Source: Sycobia sp. Sy_11 (Eukaryota; Arthropoda; Insecta; Hymenoptera; Epichrysomallidae). From it: 64,000 bases of DNA. The notes beneath the pieces are model-generated. The model made no database searches. It was not told the origin of the DNA and worked only from the letters and a program-made list of their open reading frames with translations. The position numbers and the translations under genes were made by a program. Position 1 is the first letter of the stretch; every line of letters starts with the position of its first letter. Location: positions 2,482,001 through 2,546,000 of the forward strand of contig JACCIC010000015.1 in NCBI GenBank assembly GCA_018907035.1, written 5' to 3'. Positions 49,900 through 62,742 of this stretch are shown here, piece by piece.

Positions 49900-52800
49900 T
49901 AAAAATAACAATACCCACCGTTCTATATAAATGATTTTTAAAAGATTTAACCGTAGCTTCGTAATGCCCATAAAAATGGGCTCCATGTTCTACAAATCTA
50001 GATAATTCATTTTGTGTAGGTTGTTTAAAAAATGATCTTATTTTTACTATTTCATTTTTGGTATCTACAAAGTTTCTAACATTATCGGAGTATATATATA
50101 TGGTGATTTTCCCCTTCTAGCTATGAATCTTTTTATGGTTTTCAGACACGTTGTAGTGGTCAAATTAGTGACTAGCTTTAACTGAATTGCTTTAGTTGCA
50201 AAACAAACAAAGACAGATACAGAACCTATTGTTTTAATTTTATTCCTCCGAGATTCTGAAAAAGATGGGATTGAGTAACACACCGCGCAGGTAGATCTCC
50301 CATCGTATACCTGCATAAGGTTGGTTTAAATTTTGCACATTTGACACATTTATATATTATTTGCCGCGTAATACTTTCACAGGTAATCGGTCCATGTTTG
50401 TTTCTTACCGCATTTAATGGGCTTTGAACACCTCCATGCCAATTTTTATTATGTTATCGCATTCTAATTAAGTTAGTCACATGAGAATTAGGAAGTAGCA
50501 ATATTGAATATTTTTTTATATTCCCATTTTGGCATTATCCAATCTGCCACCCACTCTTGAAGTACCTTCTGAATCTACAAAAGGGCTGAGCGTTTTAATT
50601 TCGCTTGCTGAATTTAATAAAGCTTTCTGTTCTAATAACTGTATATCTCGAAGAAAGCGTTGTTTGTGAACCATATATATTATACACACATGAGCCTGGT
50701 ATAACTCTGCAGTCATGAAATTTCTACTCCTATTTTTTTACAACCTTTATCCTTAACCCAACGGAGAGAAATTGATACAAATCGATTTAGCCGGTCAATG
50801 TGGGAGAATTTTTCTAAAGTACCATTGTGTACATTTTGATTACTTTTAGCTACCTTAGGTCATTTTGAATTCATTCATCCAAGTTTTTTTTATTTTTATA
50901 AATTCCTCTGTCTTTGGCCTCATGAGATATAGTCTACTGGATTTTCCTTTGTGATATGTGATCTCAATCCGTGTTATTACTTACATTTTGTATTTCGGCC
51001 AGGCGATTAGCGACGAATGTTAATGTGTAATCTGACCACATATTAATTTTCTTAAACTTTAATTTTAAAGCAGTGGCAACAGTCATTTTTGAATTTGAAA
51101 ATAAGGCGTAACCCGCGATTTTGAACAAATGAGCTTCACTAACGCTTCATTGTTCTCATTCGTTGATTGTAATTATACGCATGCATCGTATACTTACTCG
51201 CTAGTATCGCAAAACCCATGTAACTGATAAGTCATCCTATTATGAAGTGTGATTTGTCTTGAAAAACGTGAATTTCTTGAGCAATGTAAGAGATTGTTTG
51301 AACTTGATCTATTTAATCGTGATACTCTGTGGTACATCGTCATCCCAAGATAAATTTAATTTCCATAGTTCCTACATCATCAACTTAGCCACAATAATTA
51401 GGGATCCTTAAATACCTGGTCGATCAAATAATTTCGCTATTTCCGATAAAATAATTCTTTTAGTATACCGCTTGTTTCCTGAAATTAATTTTATCGTATA
51501 ATTAATCGTGTCCCTTACTAAATTTCAACGTACTCCTAACATCGTTTTTTCGTTAATGTCATCATTTAAATTGACCGCACTACCCTCAGCTGCTTGATTT
51601 TTTATAATTTCCGCTTTGTAAGACACCCATTTATGAATTTGAAGCCACCAGATTTAAGTATTTCTATTAATTGAATTTTTAATTGTTTAGATTCTTCGAG
51701 TGTATTTACCCCAGTAAATAAATTATCTACATAAAAGTTGGACTTCAGAATTGGAGCCGAGGTGAGATATTTGTCGCCATCAAGTAACGTTAATTGATTT
51801 AACGTTCACAAAGCTAAAAAGGACAGACGTGGTTCCTTATGTGACAGTCGTAAGCTCGAAAACTTTAATGTCAGAATTATCATTATCTTTCCATAACATG
51901 CGAAGATATTTACAATCGTTTTCATTCACTCTTATTTGCCGATATATTTTTTTAGATCCGTAGTGATAACAATATTATACAAACGGAATCTCATAATTAT
52001 AAATATTAATTCATCATGAACTTTAGGATCTACTAATAACAAATAACAAATCAATGCGAGATGTTGATGGAGGGCTTTTGGCAGAGGTATCAAAACTACT
52101 CTTAATTTGGTAGTGCTGTTATTATTCTTTATCACAGCATGATGAAAAATATAACACGTTCCTTTATCATTAAGCTGAGTGCTTTCTTTTATTTGCCCCA
52201 AGTATTTATATTCATCTATAAATTCTTTATATTGTTCTTTTACATTCGATGTTTTAGATAATTTTTTTTTAACGAATAGAACCGTTTAAATACGTTATGA
52301 TACAAACCACCGAGAGCGCGTTGTTTATTTTTAAATGGTAATCGGACTACATATCTGCCCTCAGCATTACATTTTGCAGAATTACAATAAAATTCTTCGG
52401 ATTTTAATAGGAAGTTGTTCAATTTCCCAAAATTTTTCCAGTATCGTTTAATGAATTGATCATGTAACAGTTTCTTATATTTTTAACGTACAAGGGCTTA
52501 GTAATTTCACCTGTCATTATCTATCCAAACATGGTATTCTGCAATATTATATTAGAATTCTTCGCTAACTCGAAATTCTGAGTGTAAATTAATGTATAAA
52601 GTAATACGGTTCCTATTAAATATAAATTTCCGAACGCTTGTTAAACTTCGAATCCGTCAATTTAATGTTATGCGTTAATGAAAGTTACCCTTTATCTATG
52701 TATTTAGTTGGTAGCATATTAGTAATCATGGTTAATGCAATTAGTTCTATTTTGAACTCAAAACCATTAGTTCGAGATTTGTCTTAATCCCGCAAATGGC

Positions 52801-53700
52801 AAATTTTCATTATTTGTCGGTAAGTGCAATTTTCAGAAAGTTTCTGTGTGATAAAATGAGCTTGTGAGCACTAGTAGAGTAATACCCGATATTTATGCTT
52901 AATATTCCGCTTATTGAGAATGTATACGCATGCTGTGCCCATTAACACCTCTGAATCTTGAATTACAGTGAGCTCGTTTTTACAGCCGTTCATCTGTTTT
53001 CATCATTTACATTACCTTATCTGTTACTAATTTCATGATTTTGAATAAAGTTATGATTAAAATGTTGTAGCGTATGATGCTTCCTACTACAATGTCTGCA
53101 TCCTAGTGAATAACATCTTATAGTAGAGTGATTCCTTTTTAAGCAACTTTATATACAATTGGTTGTTTTTTGCTAGATTCATGCGTTCGTGAGCCGATAC
53201 TTTTAAAAAGCTTTCGCAGTTATATACAGAGTGATTAGAATTATAAACAACGCAGCTACTTAGTTTTTGTGTCAGTTTTTAAATTATTAAACTGTTTTGG
53301 TTTGTCAATGTGAAATTTCGAACTATTTTGAATCGCTGGTTTAGAAAGAAGTCTTATTTTCAGATTTATCTTATTTTCTATGTTTTGCGAAGCTACTTAT
53401 ATCAACCGAAGTTGCTGGCTTATAAATGTAGGAAAGCCGTAATAATTAGTACAAAATGACTCTTTCTCTATTTTTTGAGCAGCCAGTATATTTTATGATT
53501 TTTTACTCCTACTACTATAGATTCAATGTCACATTGTAGTTTCTCAAATGTTTCATACATTCTTTCTAAATTATATTTTCGTGTATAAATTTCATCGATA
53601 TTTACATTAGGATTAGAATTAAAGTATTTACGCATATTCATTAAGTGTTCTTTTATATACACGCGATGATGAATATATAATGTATAGTGCCCCAGCAATA
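49900..53700 (-). mobile_element. BEL/Pao LTR retrotransposon relic (pol, degenerate)
   Basis: Going down the minus strand, fragments appear in BEL/Pao order. 53698-53468 is a Gag-like segment ending in an FEKLQCDIESI helix. 52422-52240 has RYVVRLPFK. 52201-51932 is RT with FHHAVIKNNNSTTKLRVV and LLVDPKVHDEL. Around 51745-51697 the catalytic box reads FYVDNLFTG, where YVDD is usual. RNase H-region remnants follow to about 50900. 50716-50516 has PFVDSEGTSRVGGRL, the linker before integrase. 50316-50065 is integrase with VFVCFATKAIQLKLV, and 49990-49925 has a HYEATVKSFKNHL-like tail. Many stops and frameshifts make it inactive. I could not identify LTRs. Confidence 0.83.
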
Positions 53701-54540
53701 TTGATAATAGAATCGATTTATTAAAAAAGAAATGGATGTAATGGATACGGTTATGAAGGGATATTTGAGTTTCTACACTTACTATTTTTTGAAGTTCTAC
53801 GATATTCGTATAGCTGAGATTTTCGCGAACAGCTTACAGGCAAGGTGTTGCAAACGTTTTGTAATTAACAAAATATATCAAAGTTTGTATCTGTTGAGCG
53901 GACACCGTATTCGAAGAATCTGGTTCTTACTTAGAAATTTCACTAACAGAATACCTCACATGGTACAATATAAGATTAAAATATTAATTTTATTGGTAAA
54001 TTGAAAATTTGCCAGCTCTTTGCTGTAAGAGATTTTCTCAACTTTTGATGTTTGCCAGTTTACATTATAATTGCCGCAAGTTTGTAAACGTTGAGTTTCT
54101 TGCTAGGTGCTGCTAAGATATATTTATACACGTGGCAATAAAATTTGATCGCTCCCAGTGTAAGCTGTTTATCTTTTATTGTACTCGGCTGCCATCGTAT
54201 TCGAAGTGACTAGTAGTTATATATAATATTATACTTATCAAATATTGTCAGTAACTATAAAACCTTAATATTAATTATCAATAATTTTATCAATAACAAT
54301 TTACCTAAGCATTTTACGTAAGAAAAGTACTTGTACCCCCGCCCCTATGATAAAAAATTATAAGAAAAGTTATAATCCCCCTTCCATCTCCACAACATAC
54401 TGGGCCCCTTGGCCTTGGTAGTAAACCTCTCGATTTTTACAGAATAGGTCTAAGTGCCCGGTAAAAAACTATCATTTCAGGCATGACAAAAAATAGATTA
54501 TGAATTAATTATTAATTTGACAAATTGTGGCTAAAAGAAG
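53701..54540. other. Intergenic DNA between the BEL/Pao relic and the CAP gene
   Basis: No supported gene. It may include the decayed 5' LTR of the BEL/Pao element, but no matching 3' copy was seen. The plus-strand frame 53732-54004 has no recognisable domain. Confidence 0.45.
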
Positions 54541-54626
54541 GTCAATTATTATGATATATTATAGATTTATTGAAATCAAATTGAAACGGAACTTTTTTAC
54601 AGTTTTCACATGAAAATAATCTTTGA

Positions 54627-57600
54627 TCAAAGGTTATCAAAGATGCCGCGTATACATTCAGAACATGAATCATCATCGATTTCCTCTGCCAATTCTTCTG
54701 CGAATGATTCTTGGACTTGTACTTCGATATCCCGTATGATTTCTTGATGATTGTTCGTAGTATTTTTTGAACTTTCAAAATTACACACAAGATGTAGATA
54801 ACTCAATTCACCATCAAATCCTCTAATTGCACCACAACCAATCAAATATCGCGTTCCAAAAAACATGTAACGCAACTTTCTAAAAATTGTGGATCTATTT
54901 TAATTATATTAATAAAAGTATATAAATGTCCATTAAACCATAGTGATTTTATTGTTATATTAATACTATAATTACCTAGAAGCCGCAAAACAAGAACATT
55001 TTGAATGATTCACATTACTGTCTTCAAAAATCCAACGAGAAACAATCGGTATTATTGAAGGACTTCCACTATGTAAAGGAGATGTATCTTGACCAACTCT
55101 TTGTCTAACAGAAAATCGATCTGGAAATGAATAGACAGACTATGAACTATATTGTCAACATATCTAATGAAAAATAATGTTATTTAAAATTTAATAAAAA
55201 CGTTTATACTGATTATATAAATAGGTTCTTCAAAAATATATTGTTTTTTTTTATTTTTTAGTCTTTTTATTTTTTTCCGTCCGGTATTCTAATCTACTTG
55301 ATTCATCTTATATTGTTGCGAATTTATTTCATTGAATGGTCGCGAACTAGTACTGTGTAAACATATCCTTTATTTACAAATATAATAAATATTTAAATAT
55401 ATAATTCTCATTTAGCTGATATGGAACTGTGAGAACCGATTTGGGAGATACTGTACTCTGTTCGTATAGTATTCCCACAAACACTGATCCTATTTCCAGC
55501 AAAAAATTTATTCTAAATTCCATAAAGGTTATATGAAACTCATTCCTGAAGACAATATTTGAGTTATAGTGAGTCGAAAATTATCTTCAAATTTCTTCTA
55601 CGCAATAACTATTATCTTGAAATTAAAAAAGTATTAATAAGCTTATGGTTCGACCAAGAGGATATAAACAAGGAAAAATATAAGAATTCGATTAATGGCT
55701 GCTTATCGATATGAATTTTACGTTTATAAGTAGAACCTTTATTTTATGGCTCGGTTATTCTCTCCCGCCAACTTAGAACGCTTTTGTTTCAATAGTTACG
55801 TCTATTTTATTACTGAATTTAATTTAAGTTATTTGAATTCAAAAAGTTTTTGCAAGATGATCGCTACTTGACTTATAATATCAATCTCATCATAAAACTT
55901 AATAAATCTTCAATTTTGCTGAAATTCAAGTATATATTAAGGTTCTTACCAACATTTCTACACCTGTCAATCCCATTGATGCATTGATCAGCCCACCTTT
56001 GAGCAATTTCTGCAAGCTCTATATCCCATTGTACAGGAAACCTCTAACAATATTTACATAGTATTTAAATTATAAAAAATAGATGAGCAATTCAATATTT
56101 AATAAATGTATTTCTTATTTAAAAAAAATAATAAAATAATATATAGAAATTAGGCTAAATAAAATATATATCATTTTAAATAAATGAAAGTTATGGACAT
56201 TTTTCATTATATTAAGCCAATTAATTAAACTTTTTTCGGGAAAAGGATCTCCATAGCCAACCTATCATTCCTTACATAAAATACTGGATAGAATCGAGTC
56301 GTTCAGTTGTTTATTACCATAATTGCTGACCTTTGTAGTAATTAATTAGTTAAACAATTTACAAATTTAAAAAACATTTAGATTTTTTTATTATATTCTA
56401 ATAGAGAAAAACTATTACAGTTAAATGATTTATAAAATATTAATAGGCAAAGTGAAAGCTAGGAACGACAGGATAATACTTGTGCATTTATACCATATTA
56501 AAAATAACTTTGTAAATGAAAAAATTGCCCATAAAATTAGGTCTTGTAAAATTTGATTTGATTCAAAGTTAAAAAAATTAGAAAAAATTGTAAAACTATT
56601 CAGAAACTAAGAAACAAATTATTTTCAAGGCATTCTTCGATGTACTTATGAACAACTATACTATATCTATGTTCTGTATCTGAAAATTTTACAAATTTAT
56701 GATCATTTCAAAAAACTTCAGGTTTCGAAAATATTGTAGAAAATTATGATCAAATCTAATCCTAATTAACCATAATAATTAGGGTCTCGATGTATATAAA
56801 TGTTAATTAAACCATTATAAATATTTCGCTAATGGGTTATATGCCAGGCAATTGTAAGCAAATATACGGTATCGAATTTGTTCAATATAGTCGCCAAAAC
56901 TGGAACGAGCAACTCTATTAAATGTGTTACACATACACAATATATTATTTCTGCATTAATTAAAAACTGTTCAATCTCATATTTTATGTTCATAACAAAG
57001 AAACTCAAGAATTTCATAATTAATTAACTTAACTTTCCATTTTAGCCATTATTTAACGTATGAAAAAATTGATAATACTTTTTGTTTCGAACAGATAATT
57101 TTGACGATATTGGTTGGCCTATATGATAGTCACTTACCGTACTTTCCGCTATAATTTCATCGATCGATGGCTCGGTAAATGTATCCGTTGAATTAAATCG
57201 AATTGGTCTATCGTTATATATATTAAGGATACCTCGTATCTCAAATGGCTGTAATCTGTACCTGGTAACATTTCCACAACGTGGCGCAGGTCCAGGTTGC
57301 TTTATTATGAAGATATATTAATATTTAAAGTTTAAATTGGCTGAGAAATAAAAATTAATGTCTTTATTCATATACAAAAACATATATTCTTGCATATCTT
57401 AGATGAACCAATGAAGAAAAAAAACATTTACATATATGAGAGCATCTAACCAATTATATAAAACTTATAGAATTAGAATTATATAATAATGATCTTTACT
57501 TTTTTCAGAGTAAAATAATTTTCTTAAAATGGAAGCTTGCATTTTGGAGCCCAAAAAATGAGAGAGAGTACAAAATTTTATCTTCACATACTACTGTGAT

Positions 57601-60600
57601 CAAACTGAAACGTAAATTTTTTGATAATTTCATAATCTTGATTTATTTTTCCAAGTCAATTTCATCTCCTTCAAAGTAACCCCTTTTCGCTGCAATACAA
57701 TTATAGCAACGAATTTTCCAGTCGTCATAGGACTTGTAGAAGTCCTCCTTCGAAATGGCCTCCAAAGCTCGTAACGATTCGGATTTTATCGCCTTAATTG
57801 ACTCAAAACGGTATCTCAGGAGTGGCTTCATGAGTTTGGTAAATAGCCAGAAGTAACTCGGAACCAAATCAAGCAAACGCGCAGGTTACGGAACGATATC
57901 TGTTGAACTTTTGGTGAAATGCTCGCGAATGATCGTGCCGTGTAAGATGGCGCATTATCGTACGGCAAAAACCAAGATTTATTTTACTATGGTTTTGGAT
58001 TTTTTACGAACACCTTAATGCATACGAGGTATAATACTAAGATAATATTCCTTGTCAACAATTTGGGCAGTTGAAAGGAATTAATAATGCACCACACCAC
58101 GATAATCGAAAAAACTGCTGACATGACCTTGATTTCTGAGCGACTTTGGCGTGGTTATTCGCCTTTGGTTCGATATTCGCTCGATTGATCGGTTGTTTCG
58201 AAGTCATAAACGTAGATTCAACTCTCCTCTTCCATAATGATGCCTTTCATGACCGGCTGATGGTCAGCAATCATCTCTTCACAGATGTTAAAGCATTGTT
58301 CTTTTTCTAAAAAATTGAGTGTTTTTGGCGTCAATCGGGACTTGACTTATCTGAGATCCAAAATATCAGTCATAATGGTTTGAGCTGATCCAAATGAAAT
58401 TCCCACAGAATTGGTAAGATCTGTAATTGTCAGTCAACGATTTTGGAGCACAAGTTGGTCGACTTGCTTGACGTGATGATCATCAGTTGAAGTTTTTTCC
58501 GATTTGACAACACAGATTTCTTAATGCTCTCACGGCCAGTTTTAAATTCGTTGTACGACTTGTAAATAATCTTTGAAGACAAAGTCTGATCTCCAAAGAC
58601 TTTTCGCAGCATCTTTAATGTTTCCGCAGTCGAAATTCAATTTCGGAAATAAAATTTAATGTAATTTCATTGTTCAATAAATCCAGACATAGTCATAATC
58701 ACCGTATTGACTTAGCATCTCTCAAACACTATTGAATATTTTGCTGTGAAATTTGACACAGATGTTACTAAAAGTACTATCAACTGCTAGAAAAAAATTT
58801 ACCAGATGGAAAAACCCGAGATATTTGTCAATTTGAGATTCGCCTTTCAATTTGATCATAGTAGTCATGTATCCATGTTAGTCATAAGCTCGATCTTTTT
58901 AGGTTCGAAACTGAATATAGAAACTTTAAGTAATTTTTTTACGAATCTATAAAGTTACAAAATATTTGCAAAAAGAGTGCGAATGGTAAAAAATAAAAAT
59001 TAAAATTTGGATTTATTTTTAAGACAGCAACGTTTTTTGCTTTTCTAATATATAGTCAAGTCAAGAGAACATTGGGCATAGATGACTTTTTTATTTTTGC
59101 ATGAGTGTACAAGCTGTCCCATGACTTATAATAATACACACTAAAAACTTGTCAATTTCTATACTGTTTACAAATATACCCAATAACAAGATGATGGTTG
59201 AAAGCCATAGTATAAAGCCTTAAAGCGCGCTTTAAATATAATTTTTCACGTTTAATCAGGTTTAAACTCAGAGTAACTAAAAAACAAAAATACTCGAACA
59301 AGAAATTATATAGAAATTCGAATTTCATCTTTACAGGAGTAGGTTATCCTGCGCGATGAGAAAGTCGGTGACAGATTTTTTGCATGCAATTCCTGAAATA
59401 AAGCTGCCACATACTAAACCGCTCCTAGAGCGGCGATGCCCAGATGAAGCTTAAAATATTGTAGATGTTTTTTTCTTTGCCGGCATCTCAACTCTTTTTC
59501 ATATTGCTACTTAATGAAGGTTAGCTGTTTATGGTTTGGATATCTGAAGTTTTAGATTGTTATTCTTTAGTAATACAGAGGTTCACGAACTCTTGATTTG
59601 GAAATAGTTTAGTTAGACTTTTGACGCTCGTCCTCGTGAACTGTAGTTTCTTCCTCGTGTTAAATAAAGTCATTTCAAAAAGTTTTTATCGAGTCTGATA
59701 TTTTACCTCCTAATATTCTACGTCACAATGTGTAAAATTCAAATACAAACTATAAATATTATGTAAGATTGTATACTGCTTAAAAGATTGTCGTATAAGC
59801 TCATTTGATTCAAAAATAATATACGCCGATTTCGTAGAAATCTGAAGAGCACGACAGAACAGTCACTGCTTTTCTTTCTCACACTTATTAGATACTTAAT
59901 TCTTTTGATTGGGCTACTTCAGTGAAATAGTTCGTCATGGAGAAATATCTCGTGGTTAAGAAAAATGTACCTCGATAAGCTCTAACTAAATATTAACAGA
60001 TTAGAGTGAATCCTGCTGATTTAAAATCATATAACGAGAATTCTTCATCTTAAAGTAACAGTCTGTTATTTTAATATGTGAAGATGTTGCAGTTCTTAAA
60101 ACATGGGCCATGGAGCGTCTTCATTTCAAACGGTCGCATTATTCAATTGTTAACAAAATAGTTCATACGATAGCTAATAGAATACGAAACAAATGTTGAA
60201 GATATTTAGATTGTAAAAAAATTTTCTTTTATGATGGATGAAACTTGTACTGTATCGAATAGTGAACAAGTTTTTCTTTGCATTAGAACTATGAACGACG
60301 CCTTATTAGATAGCGATTAAGTTCTGGCATTTAGAAACAGCAAATACTAAAGAGGAAACATTGTTTAATTTAATTACAGAATTTTTACAAGTGAAAACTG
60401 AACAATAAATAATTTGAGAGGACAATGCTACCATGGGGCTAGGAACACGAGTGGAGATGGTCCAAACCTTCAAGTTCAGATTCGAAAACTCGAACATCGA
60501 GCCTTATACAAGTACACTACTTAGTTTATTCCTTGAATCTCTGTGTTCAGGATTCATTCGATAATATAATAGCTCTAAAAAACGTTAGAGGTACCGTAAA

Positions 60601-60788
60601 AGAAGTAATTAATATTATTTGAGATTTGCCAAAGCGTTTTAATGAATTTCAAAGTTTAAAAATAAACTGATAATCCTAATCCAACACAATTTTGCCGGTC
60701 TCGGTAAGTTATTTAATATGCATTATGAATAATTCTGTTTTATTAACCTACATATTTTCTTATACGTGTTTTATTTACTTAATTATAG

Positions 60789-60839
<51 letters not shown>

Positions 60840-61683
60840 GTTGCTATTGCTTACATTGATTAAAATTTAAAATTCATGTATTGCAGATAGACTGTACGTA
60901 TTAGATCATTAAAATAATGAAGGTCATGTTATAAATATTAAATTACAATCGAAGTATAGCATGTTTTGGAAAAAATTTTAAAAATCCAGAAACTGATTCT
61001 TCTACTTCTGCAAAAGCGAAAGTTTTTCTGTAAAGTTTTTGATATCTTGAGTTTCATTTTATCATAAACATACGGATTCACGTTTTGGACAGCATTGAAG
61101 TAGTGAATTCAAAACTTCAAAAAAAGAAGGAATTATGTATCAATGAATCGCATACTACTGTGCAAGCATTAAAATATAATATTTTGAAAATGCGGGACCA
61201 AAACAAATTTAAGAAATGTGGAGTGAAATAGAAAGTAATATGAAAATATTTGGTAAAGAAGAACCCATATTAAAGCGTCAGAGAAAAGTACCAAAGCAAT
61301 AAGAAAGTAATTTTAACAGAAAAAGTCACTTATATTCAAATGCTGACGATTACTTCAAAATACTATATTATGAAATTCTTGATCAAACATTACACTCCTT
61401 TCATTTCAGGAAAATGAATCTTTCCGCTAAAAATTATTAATTTTACGAAGGAAAAACAGAGAAAAATAAAATTTAAGAAAGGAACAAAGCTTCCATAATA
61501 ATTATAAATGTATATAGTTAATAGACGTATTTTCCGACTTATATATATCAAACTTACTGGATATTCACAGAGAGTATGGGTGCGACTTGGACAGCTTTCT
61601 AGAAAGCAGTATCTGTGATCCTGTGAGAATACAGTTGAAATCATAAGTAACAGAATAAGGGCCGAATGAATATTTTTCTGCAT
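54627..61683 (-). CDS. Secreted CAP-superfamily protein, antigen-5-like, about 259 aa
   Basis: Five exons: 61683-61558, 57299-57138, 56043-55950, 55120-54976 and 54879-54627 (TGA), GT-AG, with phases closing. Exon 1 encodes a hydrophobic signal peptide (residues 1-20) and the cysteine motif YCFLESC...HTLCEY typical of insect antigen-5 N-termini. Exon 3 has the CAP helix WDIELAEIAQRWADQC followed by RCRNVG. Exon 4 has VGQD and VSRWIFED. Exon 5 has YLIGCGAI and YLHLVCNF (CAP2-like). Family members are secreted proteins found in venom, saliva and gut; function is often unknown. Oddities: the usual helix-1 HN reads YN, and the His of the CAP1 motif before IGCG is absent. The CAP domain is followed by an acidic tail of about 40 residues with two cysteines. 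The first intron is 4.26 kb and holds mariner and hAT remnants. An AATAAA lies about 55 nt after the stop (54566-54571). Confidence 0.85.
57591..58864 (-). mobile_element. mariner transposon copy (about 1.27 kb), inactive
   Basis: Terminal inverted repeats are visible: CTACTGTGATCAAACTGAAA at 57591 and, on the other strand, CTACTATGATCAAATTGAAA ending at 58864. The minus-strand transposase starts near 58690 with MSGFIEQ and continues with TAETLKMLRKVFGDQTLSS (N-terminal helix-turn-helix). Near 57876-57643 it shows FWLFTKLMKPL, RFESIKAIKSES and YFEGDEIDLEK, the C-terminal mariner signature. In between, the frame is broken by stops and indels. The flanking dinucleotide is TA on the left but TC on the right, so the TA duplication is imperfect. 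It lies in intron 1 of the CAP gene in the same orientation. Confidence 0.9.
60080..61380 (+). mobile_element. hAT-superfamily transposase relic
   Basis: The plus strand reads, with several stops, MMDETCTVSNSEQVFLCIR (hAT catalytic-core start, usually MIDETTDISN). It is followed by LRGQCYHGARNTSG (usual GQCYDGASNMSG) and LEHRALYKY, then PKRFNEFQ and, near 61210-61290, a MWSEIES...PILKRQRK stretch resembling PR..RQ..R. The order and spacing are those of hAT transposases of the ZBED/ZMYM1-like type. Coding is broken in many places. It is antisense to the host CAP gene within its first intron. Terminal repeats were not found, so the limits are approximate. Confidence 0.7.
60792..60832. repeat. 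(TA)n microsatellite within the hAT relic
   Basis: About 41 bp of alternating TA interrupting the decayed transposase. Confidence 0.95.
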
Positions 61684-62015
61684 TCTAAAAAAATTAGTGC
61701 TATATTCTCGTGCCTGTAAAAATGATAGAAACGAACTATTAAAAATTGAATATGGTTTATTCTTTTATTATATTAAATTTAAATATATTAATTATATGTT
61801 ACATCGTAGTAAATGCAATAATTCACTTATTAACTGCATAATTCACATATTTTCAATATTTTATTTTATTCACATGTTGCAATAATTTACATATTTTTTA
61901 TTTAATGAAATTCCAAACATGTTCCAAGATAAATTTATATTATATTTTTCTTTTTGATTTAAAAAATAGTTATTTAAAATATGAATATAATAAAATTTGT
62001 TTATTATTTTATTTA
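61684..62015. promoter_or_regulatory. Upstream region of the CAP gene
   Basis: AT-rich sequence immediately 5' of the signal-peptide exon. No defined TATA box or other motif stands out. The plus-strand frame at 61697-61885 looks like chance. Confidence 0.3.
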
Positions 62016-62019
62016 ACGT

Positions 62020-62195
62020 CGATCTATTTATGGTTTCAAATATCGGTGCTAATGAGCGACGGGTGTCTACAATGTGTTAAACAAAGCACATTATGTAAAT
62101 TATTACAGCGGTGCCTCTGTCAATCGGCCGAGACCGGGATTTGAACCAAGTTACTAGTCCTTCGCTCTAGCGATCGAGCCATCGTAGGTCTCATA
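62020..62195 (-). repeat. tRNA-derived SINE-like sequence
   Basis: On the minus strand, from about 62190, the sequence reads GATGGCTCGATCGCTAGAGC (A-box-like). About 35 nt later comes GGTTCAAATCC (62146-62136), a good RNA polymerase III B box. The acceptor and T-arm stems do not pair well, so a functional tRNA is unlikely. A tRNA-like head followed by unrelated sequence suits a SINE. Composition is higher in GC than the surroundings. Confidence 0.5.
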
Positions 62196-62694
62196 ATAAA
62201 AATTAATTAAGAAATTCATTCCGACGAAAAAAAAAATTAAAACATAAATACAATGAATAAAATAAACTGTTAAATAAATTTTATTACTTTATAATAAAGT
62301 GGCATTTAATCTAAAAATTAAAAATAAAGTTCAGTTCCTCATTTAAAATGATAGCAGTCGAATAAACTGGGAAGACTCAATTATTATCGATTTAAAATGA
62401 ACTTAAAAAAAGATAATATCCAGAGATGATAATAATAAAAAAATATATTAGATTTGTATTCAGCAATGAAATAAATATATGGTCAAGGTTTATTTTTTTT
62501 AATAATGACAGGCTTAACATACATAAATAGTCTAAAGGCTCAGATTATTTCGACCATTATGGGTGCATCTATGGATTTTTATCATATGCAATATTAGATA
62601 TTGACACAATGGTGACCAAGTAGATTCACAAACGTAAAGTACAAGTATATACAGAATGACCGAATGTTGTTTAGTTTAAACTAATAGACAATGA

Positions 62695-62742
<48 letters not shown>

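Noticed and set aside
53732..54004. 90-codon plus-strand ORF between the BEL/Pao relic and the CAP gene
   Set aside because: No domain, no splice context, and it overlaps likely transposon-end sequence.
62100..62190. Functional tRNA gene on the minus strand
   Set aside because: The B box is good, but the acceptor stem and T-arm do not form proper pairs; SINE-like is more likely.
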